From Guyanagaster necrorhizus (Eukaryota; Basidiomycota; Agaricomycetes; Agaricales; Physalacriaceae), in NCBI RefSeq assembly GCF_019112545.1, contig NW_025064890.1, forward strand, positions 1,019,818 to 1,083,817: DNA of 64,000 nt, in the 5' to 3' direction. The notes beneath the pieces are model-generated. The model made no database searches, was not told the DNA's origin, and saw only the letters and a list, made by a program, of their open reading frames with translations. How positions within the stretch are numbered: position 1 is the stretch's first letter; each line of letters starts with the position of its first letter. Below are positions 1 to 11,379 of the stretch, in pieces. Both the position numbers and the translations under genes were made by a program.

Positions 1-1
1 G

Positions 2-127
2 GAGTACCGGGAGACGCGTTTTGATGCGTATTACGTGTGGCCCTTCTTGAATACCGCGTCCATTGACTATTGGTGCGAAAGTATGGTCCAGGCTCGGACT
101 TTTGCTGGCGCTCTTTCCCAGTGTTAG
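2..127 (+). CDS. C-terminal end of a gene cut by the window edge
   Basis: An open frame enters from the left edge and ends at TAG (125-127), giving a 41-residue C-terminus rich in aromatic residues (two adjacent Tyr, a WPF and a DYW motif). Codon use is GC-balanced like the intact host genes and there is no internal stop. The rest of the gene lies outside the window, so the family cannot be named. It could also be a chance frame, but the aromatic-rich, low-bias composition looks like a real last exon. Confidence 0.45.
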   Translation, partial: EYRETRFDAYYVWPFLNTASIDYWCESMVQARTFAGALSQC

Positions 128-2370
128 GGTAGTGGAGCATTACGAAAAAACTGGTTTTCAAGGGGGAAACACGCCATCTGACAGCTAGGTCCTCACAGTT
201 GTCAATCCGTGAGGTCTGTGCACACATACGCGCGAATCCAGTTTCCTAAAATAAATGCATTCACCATAAATACCGGGCTCATCTTAAATTCTTAGTCCTT
301 GTGATCTTTGATTGGTTGAAGCAATTTACCTTGTGTCCTCCTTGCGGCCGTTCTCTGAGTATACAAAGACTTCGGGTAATCAAGTCCGATTTCAATAGGA
401 TTTGAATTCTTTCCGTCCGTGTCAAACTTGGGCCAAACTTTCGCACGCTGAAGGTAAAAACGAACACCAAGCACACTTAAACTTTCCTAAGCCCGGTAAC
501 TATTTGTCTCTTTGCTTCCGAGTCTGTCGTAAAGGCTCCTTCCAGTCGCCTTCAGTCCATTTCCGTCCATGGGAACTTGAATGCCATCTTGCATTTAATA
601 CCAGTAAGTAAATGGTATTCTCGACTCCGCCCGACAGAAGTACTGGCTGTTCAAACAAAGGCGGATCATTGATGGAAAACTTGAATTTATACCCAAAGAA
701 AAATAAAACTTCTTTAGAAATTCCGTGACAATATTCTGCGGTTCACAGAGCTATTTATCTCTGTATTACCGCCAGATTCTGAAGACGTACGAGTGACCCA
801 CGATCAAAAATCTTGAGCCATTTTCGGATGGTCGGAAGTCGGACCGGACCTTGTCTTACCACCACCACCGTTCTTTTGCCAAAATCGGTACATTGCAACA
901 AGGCCGTCTCGAGTTCCTTCGTTCAATCGTGGAAGCACAGCACCAGGTACCCTCGCCAGAACATAGTAAGTTTTCAGTTGCTTCTTTTTTTTTGAAACGA
1001 AAGCGCTTGACGTGTCTCCGGCCCACCCTTAAGCCAATGTGTCGATGGGATCCAAGCGTCAAACTGAGTCGTTTGCGTACAGTTCAATTCTACATTACCA
1101 GCCAACAGACCCCGAGTTTCGCAGAAGCGTCCCCAGGTATGACTAGAACTTCCCAGCCTGACTCGGAGCGACCCTCTCGCGCTGTCGGTAGATGAATACA
1201 AAGCAAGGTACGCTATTTAGAGTTCAAACCGATTTCCCCGTGCTTGCTTCCACGTTGCGTTTCAACTTCCTACATCTCAAGTTCCCTGATCTTCTTTAGA
1301 TGCCCCTGACTTTCTCCACGGAGCATTTGGATTCACTCCGACAAGGCGACCTCGAGGCGACCCACTCGATATAGGCCATTCCACACCACGACCTTCAAGT
1401 TGAATAAGAACGGGGTAAATAATAGGGACGCTGTTCTCTGAGACAGGTTTTATTCTAAAGTTATTACAGTTTGAATATTGCAGAGATCTCATCAGAAATG
1501 TGTCCGATGCAGACTGAATTATCACCGGGAGAACCCTGATCTGCCCTGAGGCCTGATGGTTCATGGCCCGGGCGAGACACGCACAGGACTCGAGGAATTG
1601 GATGCGTGAGCCAGTTGATGCCCTTGTCATAGACTGGCAGTGTCGTTATTTTGAAGAAACCATACTATTGAGTTCGCAAATCAGTTGGTAGCGACTTGAA
1701 CTGATTGATTGACATTGCGTGGATAGCGGATACCTTTCACTACTCTCGCTGGGCCAGTCCTTCCATTATAGCCAGACGTCCATTATAACACGTCTGGCTT
1801 ATCTCCCTTCGACTCTTCCTCAGGACTGTCATAGGCGGAGGTCCATTTCCTTCCGTTATAGCGTTTGGGGGGGGCAAATCAGCTTTTCGGTACGGTGAGG
1901 CCGGTGGCCTCTCTTTCACTCTCCACCAACACCGGTGCTGCATTTTATCGACAAGCCAATCATCCCATCCTGATTGAATTTTTGTTGGATTCTGATTCCT
2001 TGCATCTTCAGTAGAGGTTTTTCTGATACCAACGAAGAGTAACGATCCTTCTTTCAAGCTTTGCACTACTTCGAAAGAATCGCCGGTGTTACCTGAGGAG
2101 GCCACTTCCATTGATTCATTTTAATTAGTATCTGATCGGGATGCCCATGTTGTCCTTTGCAGATACTCTCGTTTACTTCAGTCATTTTCCTTGTAGTTCA
2201 GCACGTGGTTATTACTGGACACAAAGGTACATCCAGTGGTGCTAGCTATGTACGCGTCGCTATCTTTTACCTCCAGCTACAGCACAAATTTTATCGGAAA
2301 TTTGGCACAAAGGTTGTCAAAAAGTACTCACCTATCCATGGAATGATATCGGCGACAGACTATCATCACC
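128..2370. other. No confident gene; exon-like islands only
   Basis: No recognisable gene. On the plus strand at about 815-965 and 1034-1149 two open stretches are joined in phase by a plausible 68-bp intron (966-1033). The only way to continue beyond them needs a 20-bp intron, which is too short, so they may be a relic. A 123-codon ATG frame on the minus strand (1740-2111) has no recognisable motif and could be chance. Confidence 0.3.
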
Positions 2371-2375
2371 ACCAA

Positions 2376-2729
2376 CTATTGTCTATAAGATTCGTCAGCG
2401 GACCATCAAACCTCCCACAAACTCGAAAGCACTCACAAAAGCGACAGCGTGATGTCGCCATTGACCTTGGCCTTGATAGCGATCTCCACCTCAAGGTTAA
2501 GATCCAACCTGAGCTTCAGAGCCTCCTTCTGCTTGCCCACTCCCTGCTTGCCCGGCGCCACGACAGGTGGAGGTGGGTGATCGAATAATTGGAATTTTTT
2601 TTCTTTCGGGACGAAAACGGGGGTATCCCCATCAAAGGAGGACGAGGATGAGGAGGACGACGAGGAAGAGGACGAGGAAGAAGAGCGCGAACGCGTCTTG
2701 GTCTTGTTTGAACGGGCGGGGGCGGCCAT
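2376..2729 (-). CDS. Beta-alternating mini-protein, copy 1 (99 aa, poly-Ser)
   Basis: Two exons: 2437-2729 and 2376-2382, split by a 54-bp intron (2383-2436). The ATG at 2729 follows a TATA-like box by about 35 bases. The N-terminus is the longest of the family: a basic start, a run of about 16 serines, then a Pro/Lys-rich segment. The C-terminus is the family core, with alternating residues (ALKLRLDLNLEVEIAIKA), a VNGD turn and ITLSLL. The intron interrupts the last Leu codon after two bases, and the last exon adds only Gln and TAG, whereas the other three copies add Glu. The donor GTGAGT supplies an in-frame TGA if unspliced. No signal peptide or membrane helix is seen. Function is unknown; an amphipathic beta-hairpin is inferred from the pattern alone. 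Confidence 0.8.
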
Positions 2730-2762
2730 ATTTCTTGTTTCCAATGTAGGAAAGCGGTCATG

Positions 2763-2770
2763 CTTTTAAA
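2763..2770 (-). promoter_or_regulatory. TATA-like box of mini-protein copy 1
   Basis: TTTAAAAG on the minus strand, 34-41 bases before the ATG of copy 1. Boxes of the same type precede the other three intact copies at 40-60 bases. A short ATG-initiated frame (ATGACC) begins just downstream of the box and overlaps the main start out of frame, so if transcription starts between the two it could act as an upstream reading frame. Confidence 0.5.
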
Positions 2771-2799
2771 CGGGCGGTGGGGTAATGCTGGAATAGTTC

Positions 2800-3252
2800 T
2801 CGACTAATTCTGGCGGCCAGCATGGGACGGACGTACAGTCCGACCGCAGGTTACGGTCGGGTCGGGATCGACGATTACCTGTACATTCCTTGAAATTGTG
2901 CCAGCGCTTTCGTGAAGTTTGATCCGAGGGAGCACAACGACAGCGCGCGCACTAGTTTCGAGATTCGTGTTGTTGGAAATAGGCTCGTAAGGGCTGAGCA
3001 ATCTCGATACATTATCATAGTCGCAAAATCCTGTGACGTCTAATTAAATCCAGAGTTGAAGCAAGCAAGCAAGTACTCTGCGGTCTCCCAGGAACTACGC
3101 ACCTATGCTTAACGGCCACAGTGAGAGAGGTACCTTGACGCATCACGAGTGTAGGCCACTCGGAATTCCGGAGACTACTAGCGCCGCAGTCTAGATCACT
3201 GTAAAATGACTTTTTCGCTCTTGGTTAGAAAGAATAGTTGACTATATTCCAA
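2800..3252. other. Intergenic, no gene seen
   Basis: Spacer between divergently transcribed mini-protein copy 1 and the 292-aa protein gene. Short frames here have no motif. It presumably holds the promoter of the gene starting at 3253. Confidence 0.4.
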
Positions 3253-4187
3253 ATGGGACAATGTCATCGAAGCGAAGATGGAGTTTACGAAATAGGGTCT
3301 GGCCCTCGAATGACGAAAGCGGATCTAATTTACAGCTTGACAACGGGGGCTACGCGTCCTGAATGTTTCTTCATTTCCCCTCGAAATGGTAACTTCTTCG
3401 GGTCCGGCATCCGGCGGGCAAAAAAGTCGTCTACTGCAAACCGAATCAAAACAGTCATGGTTGTCGGCGTCATCGGTGTTGCAGCAGGCGCCGTGGCCAT
3501 TCCGCTAGCTGCAGTGGGAGCAGCGACGTCTGTAGCAAGTATAGCCCAGGGCGCAGGGAATCAACAAAGAGCTGCGGAGAACAACAACAACAACAACAGT
3601 GCACCAAAGGAGGCGGATAAGGATGATCCACGCTTAGCCAAGTTTACACTGTATGCACACTGCAGCGAAGATGCGCCGTTGAAAGAGTTTGTAGAGGACA
3701 AACAGGTAGTATTGAGGGATCACAAGGTGAGCAAATTAATTGTTCATGACGATCTGTGAGTTACTGATCCTCGCCAATGCAGCTATACCTTGCTGACCCT
3801 GATCAGGAGAAGCGAGAGGAGGGGGGACACGGGTTCGCCGGGTTCTTTATCCAGTACCCATGGAATAGCAAACCGATGGGACTCGTGAGCACAATCCAGC
3901 CAGACCCACCCGAGCTCAACTGGATATACGTTGATAAAGATACGCTTATCGTCACGTATGGTGGCAAGACACAGAGTCTGCCGCACATCGTTGGGCCGTG
4001 GGATTGGACAGACGACCAGGAGAGGATGACGTTCGAGGGCTGGGAAGGATTTGTAGCACTGGAGGAAAGCGAGGGAATATGGGTGCTGTGTTATGACCAG
4101 GACGAAGATTTGCTGGCTGGTGTGAAGAGTGGCAGGCGGATCCAAGAATGCACGTTGACAAGGAAGGTTTTGAATCCTGTAAAATAA
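3253..4187 (+). CDS. Uncharacterised 292-aa protein with Gly/Ala-rich hydrophobic segment
   Basis: Two exons, 3253-3726 and 3783-4187, separated by a phase-0 56-bp intron (3727-3782) with GTGAGC donor and CAG acceptor. The ATG at 3253 is chosen because the frame further upstream has no ATG. Residues about 66-97 form a Gly/Ala/Val-rich hydrophobic stretch that could span a membrane. An Asn run follows at about 110-115, then a charged linker and a folded-looking C-terminal domain rich in Trp, Asp and Gly. A small cluster of basic residues precedes the hydrophobic stretch. No catalytic motif was recognised. Tandem imperfect repeats follow directly downstream. Confidence 0.75.
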
Positions 4188-4221
4188 AGCATTGTACGCA
4201 ATTAACCATAGCTCGTATCTG

Positions 4222-4612
4222 CAGTCTGTCAAACATGCGCCGAAATGTATAAGTCATGTCGGTGGTTGCTCACGTTTCTCCTGTGGCCATGAGCGCGCTC
4301 GTCCTTTAGCTTCGTTAAAATTTTTGCAGAGGCATCGAGTTGAAGCGGGATGCAAAGACGAATTCAAATTCAAGAAGCGTCGGGCCGCGGTCACGGTAGT
4401 GCAACTTCATCCATGAACGCATATGTTCAGCAACCTGTGGTCTGTCAAGGATTCATCAGAAAGTCATCTAACAATGAGCCAAAATGTATGAATCACGTCG
4501 ATGGGTGCGCACCTCTCCCTAGACTGCTCTTCCTTTACGATTTTGCAGAAGCATCGAGTTGCAACTTGCAAATCGAGACGCATTCAAATTCAGGAAGTGT
4601 CGGGCTGCTGGT
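4222..4612 (+). repeat. Imperfect direct repeat, two units of about 175 bp
   Basis: Unit 1 (about 4222-4395) and unit 2 (about 4438-4612) share a series of blocks in the same order: CTGTCAA, a CAAAATGTAT-like block, a TCATGTCG/TCACGTCG block, GCATCGAGTTG, and ATTCAAATTCA followed by a G(A/T)GTCGGGC block. They lie between the stop of the 292-aa gene and the stop of the convergent DUF1295 gene, so they are a duplicated stretch of 3'-flanking sequence. Function is unknown. Confidence 0.6.
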
Positions 4613-4728
4613 GGTGAGTCTAAAGAGGCAATTGGTCGAACAAAGATAATTGCGTTTTTCAATATGTTACAACGAGCCGGCACAAGGATACACTTCGACT
4701 ACCTTGGAACTTACGCCAAAGTCTACTT

Positions 4729-5719
4729 TCAGTATATACCAGGAATCATACGGTACGGGACGCGACGTTGGTAATCCGTCCATTGGTCTCCATACTTCTT
4801 ACTCATATATGTCGCCAGTTCCGGGATGGAGAACGTGAACTGGGTAAACTGGAAGATCCCATAGCTGATGGTGGCAGAGATAGAGCCGGTAGCAAGAGTC
4901 ATCCCGCAATGCCATAAAAGGTAGCCCAGATAGTTGGGATGTCTCCTGTTGGAGGTGTCAGATAATGGGCACGTTTAAAATAAAAACAAGACGCCTACAC
5001 GAAGCCAAAAAGACCTGTATCATCAACTTTGCCTTTATTCTCCAGGTTTGCCTTGAAAGCCTTTCGTGATTCTTCAGCAACGATTTCCATGGTGATTCCT
5101 GCTGCAAACATTCCGAGTCCGACCCATCTGCATTAGAGGATCAATCGAAAGCCGGTCAAGACGGTCAAGAAACGTACTGATGCCACCCCAATGCCGATGC
5201 CCATCCTTCAAAGCTATCAGCGGGGATGCTCAGCAGAGGGGACGCCTTGGACAGCGTATAAGCCGCGACAAATGTGTTGAAAGTTGACGCAACAGCATTG
5301 TAGGCGCCGACGAACAGACTTGCAGAAGGCGGGAAATACGTTGAGTCGTTGGTGAACGTCACCCAGTAGCACTGTAATGCCAGTCAGAAATTGCAACCAC
5401 TTTCGAGTTGTAAACTCACATGACGAAAAGCGGCGACCGAGTACATCCCCATAAGCAAAGTTGGTACTGGACCAATACCGTTCCCTGATACCAGTGTTCT
5501 AGCTGGGTTAAGAATCCCGACGCGTACAAGCGCGTTGGCAGCGTATCCTTTTTCGAAGAGCGTGTACTGGAGTACGGGGCTGCGGTCATATATGAGTACC
5601 AGCGCGTCTCATTCAAGTGCTAGGACTCACTCGGCGGCGCGTAACGCAATAAATGTAAGCATTCCCGAGAGGGAGCGCTGATTGCTCCCTCGAACCATTG
5701 GAAGAGAAGAGTCGGACAT
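4729..5719 (-). CDS. DUF1295 / steroid 5-alpha-reductase C-terminal-type membrane protein
   Basis: Five exons on the minus strand (5631-5719, 5420-5579, 5178-5371, 4999-5127, 4729-4945) join in frame to give 262 aa; introns are 46-53 bp. The protein is hydrophobic with several likely membrane segments. Near residue 186 it carries GLFGFVRHPNYLGY, the signature of the DUF1295/steroid-5-alpha-reductase C-terminal family, followed by a GDQW...YQRRVP..MIPG ending also typical of it. These proteins are integral membrane enzymes, usually in the ER, that reduce double bonds or methylate lipophilic substrates; the substrate here cannot be told. The ATG at 5719 is the first in frame with a sensible N-terminus. 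The gene converges on the 292-aa gene upstream of it. Splicing between exons 4 and 5 uses a GTAGGC donor. Confidence 0.85.
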
Positions 5720-6332
5720 GGTGGTAGTGATAGGAATGGATGTCTGACCTGATCAGTGCTTATAAACGCCCTCGTAGCTTCGATGACGTCGCCTCCGATC
5801 GATCCACAAATATAGAACATCTCCAGCTCCTGAAAGGCTAAAATTAAGCAGCGCAGAGGAACCTCCCAAAATATTAGCAGAGGACTCAACAGACTCTGAC
5901 ACGAAGTCGGAGAACATGGGCATAAACCTGTTCAACCTCTAGATTTCGTCTGGATGACAACTCAGCTCCTCAGGGAAGGATGAGTAGGATGTTTCTTCTG
6001 GTGGATGTTCCTGAGCAGAAGATTATAACCATTTCCGTCGCGCAATTGCAAGCGTGTGCCACATAACCCAAGAATCAACAAGAAAACATCGGAATGGAAC
6101 GCAAGAGCGATGTCTAGTGACAGCTCTTGTATATTTCTGTATTTAAGAGAGTTAACACGTGCAGTGTAAGTCGCGTAGTAAGAACCTGAATTGCCTCCTG
6201 ACTGGAGCTGGGATAGTTGGTGACACGGAATTTGCCGGCAGTAGATTGCCGAATCCGTCAACGCTTGGCAAGAGCATCTCAGAAGTTCCTGCCAAATAAT
6301 AGTGCATATAGGACTTTACATCCAGTATCACC
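5720..6332. other. Intergenic, no gene seen
   Basis: Upstream flank of the DUF1295-like gene. Overlapping short minus-strand frames here have no shared phase or motif, and no RNA gene was recognised. Confidence 0.4.
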
Positions 6333-7270
6333 ATGCGTGCTGTTGAGCTCTTCGTAGTCCTCTTCTTTGTCGTTGTGGCTCCCGACGTCCTTTCAGAAAG
6401 TCCAATGACTTGAAAACGTGCTCCCAGTCCAGATTCTGCCGCCGACGACGCTCCGTACCGTCTTGGGGATGCCTTTACTCCGTCGACACATCGACAGTCT
6501 CTACCGGTGCAATGACGACAGCTGCGGTTAGATCATCATCTGTACCTTGATATCAAGGTGCATGAAGATGGCAATTGTCCGAGTGCGGATGGACGAGAAA
6601 GATGGTCTACGGAAGAGATACAACGAGGCCGCTTCATGGGCGTTGGTCACAGAGCCTCCGGTACTAGGCAGTTCAATGGAGAAGGATTTCCACCTGCACA
6701 CGAGGATCCGTCCATCGTCGTCGCGTACGAGCCATTGCGAGTGATTTTGAACAGACTTGCACATAGCATTTTCGTACTAAAAGGCCGGTGCGGGCAGATG
6801 TTGGGTCATAGGTACAGATGCAGACAGAGAACTCCTGCGCCTAGTTAGAGGGTGGAACTTGAAGAACAGGACGTATACTGGGACGAGACATTCAATTCTG
6901 GGACAGATTCTAAGTCGAAAGGTGCGTTTGTACTTTCTTCGAGACTGGTTCTGACTATACTTTCAGGTCCTGAATTCCTTTCGCTGTACATCGTGTTCCC
7001 TAACCATGGAACTGTTTATAGTATCTTATAACATACTACCCTACCAGTACTATCCAGTACTACAGAGGATAGCGCTACTTTCAGCGGATCCCTTTGTAGT
7101 ACATCGACGTATTCGAATACCCCGCCTCGTGTCACAGCGGTTCCATCTCCGTTATACACGCATGCACGGGCACTTTATGGGTTCTACCACCTTCAATGCC
7201 GTAGCTTCCAAGACACTGGATTGCCATACATCATCCCACTCCCAAGTCTTCACATTCCCACGGGATGTCT
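6333..7270 (+). other. Probable gene relic beginning with a signal peptide
   Basis: An ATG in good context (6333) opens a 26-codon frame encoding a classic hydrophobic signal peptide, ending in an Ala/Pro/Ser cleavage-like region and a TGA. The same frame continues directly after the TGA with a Lys-Arg pair and a Pro/Asp-rich stretch for about 37 codons. Further exon-like stretches follow at 6541-6846 and near 7050-7230 in other frames. The pattern suggests a decayed secreted-protein gene broken by a nonsense change and frameshifts. The family could not be identified, and this may be two unrelated fragments. Confidence 0.35.
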
Positions 7271-8699
7271 GAGTCTGTTATCATGGATATTTTCATCCGG
7301 GTTTCAAAATCGTTGATATGCTCTTCTTTGACTCCTCCGGTTCACTCGTTAAGCCCATCATGCAAAAGGACACCGTTACTGCACGAAGAGATGTGCTTGA
7401 CTAGGGAGCAAGGCGAGGCAGAGAACTCTGATGACTCAGATCGGCAAAATGGGGGCGCCGGCTGGTTACGAGCTAGATGCAAGAATGGCCTTGCTGCAAT
7501 CCGATTCACAGGCAAAATTGGATGGGTTCGGCTGGATTGGACAAGATATCTAGCAGGCCGAGCATCTGTGTGATAATAGGCAGACAAACGAGATTCCCAC
7601 TCTCTCTCGTACACAAGGTCCGTCCTATTTAATGAAAGTTATTAACAGACGTAACTTATCGAAGCCGTAAGTTCGAACGTAAGACGATCTCTTGAAACTA
7701 GGGGGAAAGGATTAAAAATATGCTCAATTGAGAAGCCTTGCAAATCTTGAGTGGTGACAGTATGTGTTGCTGTCTTTACATGATCCTCAGCTTCTCATTC
7801 TCACCAGCCCCACTTTCCGACCTTACCCAGACCCACGATGTGCGTTTTAGAGAAAAGAAAGCGGTGACGCCTAACACATTTCTATGAAGTGCATTCAATT
7901 ACGAGACTCGATATATCCAAAACCGGGGTTTGTCGACTGATTCCAAGCACGTATTCTGAAGTGTTATATTCTCTCGGTGATGACTAAATAGCACTTCATA
8001 TTGTAGGACGCACCCGTTCAAATCTTTCTATTAATTTCCTCGCAGCGTTTTCACCGGGACTCTGACTACACATGATCGGGGGGCATCAAACTCCATCGCT
8101 GTTTTCTATGCTCGCGGTTATGTAATTTCACATCTCTGCTTTGATGAACGCGTGTACGGAAAAAAGTCCATTCGCCATTCTAGCTACAGTGAGATAGCGG
8201 CGATGAGCAAATGACTGTTGACCCCCAAACTCCACGCATTTGCTTGATCAGCCTTCTTGAGCGCCTTTCGAAAAAAGGTATGTAGTTGTTTCACCTCCTT
8301 CCTGGCCACACTCTCGTAGAATGACGAAAGACTGAAGGGTGTGATGCGTCGGTCTGTAAAGACGGATTCAAACAATGTTCTCCACCTGTCCCAGGATGCT
8401 CTCAACTCCTCCCACACCGTCCACGACCGAAAACCAAGCTCATAATGGTATCGTGTGCATGATTGTCAATTCATAGGGACGCTGCAAGCTGCCTATTCGG
8501 ATTCTGTGCTCACTTGAAACCACTCATTTTCAACGTCTTTCCCAACGTTGCTTCTCCTGAGCATACACACTCGAGTAATGTCCAGTGGCATCTCCTTCCC
8601 GAGCAGCCCCGCCGAGACGATGATCTCCCTCGCGTTGCCCATACTCGCTGACGAGAAACAGACGAACCCTTGGGACGGCTGCGAGAATGAGGATGTACC
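7271..8699. other. No confident gene; one 77-codon minus frame
   Basis: Mostly featureless. On the minus strand at 8184-8417 a 77-codon frame rich in Trp, Arg and Phe could be the last exon of a gene, since the frame stays open upstream. No start, splice partner or motif could be fixed. Confidence 0.25.
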
Positions 8700-10177
8700 T
8701 GAAAAAAATTCAGGCTCGTCTGGTCCGCACCTTACGATTGCAATATGCCGGCGTCTGTTCTTGGTGTGCTCATTATCAATACGGGTATCTGTCTTCATAT
8801 CCTATGCGTTTCGGGGCAGCTCTCCAAAAATCGCGTTCCTGGCCATTTCGAATCTGCTCCAGGAGCTATGCGTTGTTCAGTGTTGTGCGGGACCTCAGTC
8901 GTGAGTTCCTTATTATTTAGGTATCGGGCTGGCGTTGACGCCTTCGGCAGATGGCCTTTTTGAGCTTGTAATCTCGTTGCAAGGGTACATCATCATAGCG
9001 GAATTTACTGTGGTGCGGCCGTTTCTGGCACGGTCTGGCTGATTCTCCTCGATGTGCGAGCCAAAAGGGAGCTCATCAATGACAAGGGAGTGAGCCCCAT
9101 TTCGCTGACTGCCTGATTCGTTCGCTGACATTCTTTCGTTCAGACCTCAGTAGCAGCCATTGTCCTTACCTGCATCATTCTGGCGTTCTTGACATGCATC
9201 ATTATCTGTTCATACCAGAAACTTCGTGTGAAGCGTCACGACACGTTTTGAGCACGTGCATCTATTCATGGGATGGACTGCAACTGCATTAGTTTGGGAA
9301 CGGGTAAGTAAGGCGTGATTATCCTTCCAATTCAATCCCACAGGTCGTCCCCACGAATGATCACAGGGTACAGATATATCTGGGAAATACCCTTGTTCAT
9401 CCGGCTTCCTTCTGGTTGATGATCGTCCTCAGTTGCTCGCGCCCTGGGTTAAACTCCATCCGTAGCGTCATTCTCTCAACCACACCGTTCAGATGTTCGT
9501 TGACTACGGTATATAACGTCGTTCTATTCTTTTCCTCAATCTTATTTCATCATGCCCTCACCCGGTTCCCGGATCATCCCGGCGGTTCTCTACTGACCTA
9601 CTGTGTGAGTGGCACAGCTTCGTTACCATCACCATTCCCGAAAAGATTAACTTCTCCATCATCTCCCAAGCTAGCGACTGGTCAACGGAAATGATCAATA
9701 ACCTCCAAAAGATATATGGGTTCGCGGGATCTCGACGTGTGGCTTGTTGCGAATTGTGTCACTCGTTTGTCGAGTATTGTTTGATGCTACAGGGAGAAGG
9801 ATTGCACCATTTACACCTCACATCACTAGTAGGAAATTTGACAAGGTGTTCTCGATAGCGCCGAATACGAGGAAGACCTTTGTGACCCTTTGGTTGATAT
9901 GGGGCTTCCATATAGCCCTGGTGCGGTTGTTAATGGTGTGGAACATCTATTCCTTCCTGTATCGCTACTGGCTTATCCTGTTCTAGATACTCGCAAGCCC
10001 GGTAAGCCGGATATCATCAAGCTCACACATCATCTGGTGGATGAGTTCAAGCCTGAGCGTGTTTGTCATTTCACACCAGAAGCTGACATAGAAGGTTATT
10101 ATGGCTTAAGGAACGAGGAGATGTTAGCTATTGGGGCTGATTCGACTTTTAGAGGTAATTCGCAAACATATTTTTAA
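8700..10177 (+). pseudogene. Decayed TmpA/ferric-reductase-like membrane oxidoreductase
   Basis: Order of recognisable pieces, all on the plus strand but in changing frames: a membrane segment with GTVWLILLDV (about 9026); a hydrophobic segment ending RHDTF, then HVHLFMGWTATALVW after a one-base shift (about 9235-9300); a 40-bp intron (9304-9343); APWVKLHP followed by an in-frame TAG (about 9450); EWHSFVTI (about 9610), the FAD-domain signature; WVRGIS.CGLLRI in another frame (about 9718); and DTRKPGKPDIIKLTHHLV (about 9990), the C-terminal signature. From memory this order matches the TmpA group of fungal integral-membrane oxidoreductase-like proteins. At least three frameshifts and one stop make it a pseudogene. 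The N-terminal boundary is vague. Confidence 0.65.
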
Positions 10178-11232
10178 GATTGATTGGATGCCTGTATATT
10201 TTAAGCAGTACCGTATTGAATCCAAAGTAGCTGCCTACATTCCGTGCTGCTGTATTTGTTGAAGATCTTTGCATTGCCCGGCCTTTCGCTGGAATTTATC
10301 AGGTACCTGTCCAATAGTGTTTTGGTTGTCCGGCGAAGCTCGGGAACTTTTCAATTTGCGAGCGCCACAAGCATGCGTTTCTAAATGGGTCCGAGAACCC
10401 ACTGCCAGTGGTGATTGTAGCCGCAAAAAGGTACCAAATAGTCCCTTGACCCGTGTAATGGCAATGAATGCGCAGGAAAAGAACACGACGTAGGGCCGCC
10501 GCATCGTGCACTGCTGAGTGTGCAGAAGTGTCCCAATCTGGTCTGAAATTTGAAGGAGAGAAGCTTGATAATCCGATGATGAGACTTCCCTAGCAACAGC
10601 GAGGCGAGGCCTGCTTGGTTCCTATAATTCACTCGCTCATTAATGGTGTCTCGAACATTTATTCAATATCATCTTCATTTTGCTAATATGTCTATTGCTC
10701 CTACGGTACCGAATGAGTCCAGGTAGTTCATAGATGGGGGATGTAGTTAAACGCGACGAAGAGCTGAAATCAAAGATGACAGTGTCATGGGCTTCCCACA
10801 AGAAGAAGGATACTTTGGCAAAGCTTGAGTCCCGGGAGACACGGACGCAGTATATTCCATAACTTGGCATATGGCAAGTTGGTAGAAAGAAGTTCAGGTG
10901 TGCTGCTGACCACAAGCGACGCGACAAAGACCGACACACCGCAAAAGCAAAGCTTCGTAAATTGCGTCCGCGGAAGATCAGAACACTTCAAAGTTCAGCT
11001 CAAGTGAGTAGTGGAGGTAGTAATCCGCAGGTCGCTGCAATTTGAAAGCATCAGGTCCGCTAGGTACCCAACTTGTGCGTCCGCAATTAGTTAAGTTGTC
11101 AGTGACCAGGCGGCCGGCTCACTTCTGAGCCAGGATTATGTCGCGAAAATCACCACGACCCTCCTGCTTCCTGGCGGTCGGCTCTCCTTCATGAATCCCA
11201 GAGTTGGTCCGTTTGAGATCCATCTAACAAAC
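10178..11232. other. Intergenic, no gene seen
   Basis: Only short overlapping frames without motif or consistent splice sites. No RNA gene recognised. Confidence 0.4.
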
Positions 11233-11379
11233 ATGTCTCAGCGATCCTCCAGCCGTTCTTCTTCTCCTGTTCCTGCCGTTGCACCTACAGCGCTTGACCC
11301 CACCATCATCGCCTCCGCACCTCCCGAGGAGACCTTGAAGCTCAAGTTGGACAGCCTTAATCTTTTATTAGCCCTGTAG
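11233..11379 (+). pseudogene. Truncated fifth copy of the beta-alternating mini-protein
   Basis: A 48-codon frame from ATG 11233 begins with a Ser/Arg-rich stretch reminiscent of copy 1, then a Pro/Ala/Thr-rich linker as in copies 2-4. It reaches the family core at EETLKLKLDSLNLLLAL and stops at TAG. LKLxLD and LNL are kept, but one codon is inserted and the second half of the core (VEIAIKAKVNGDITLSLL in the others) is lost. A weak GTTTGAGA sequence stands about 25 bases upstream where the intact copies have TTTAAAAG, so promoter and coding region seem to have decayed together. It could instead be a short divergent member. Confidence 0.55.

Noticed and set aside
1034..1206. Three-exon continuation on the plus strand near 1.1 kb
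   Set aside because: Joining the second and third stretches needs a 20-bp intron, which is below workable size.
2157..2588. 143-codon plus-strand frame
   Set aside because: It is the shadow of mini-protein copy 1, which is supported on the minus strand by three homologous copies and a conserved intron.
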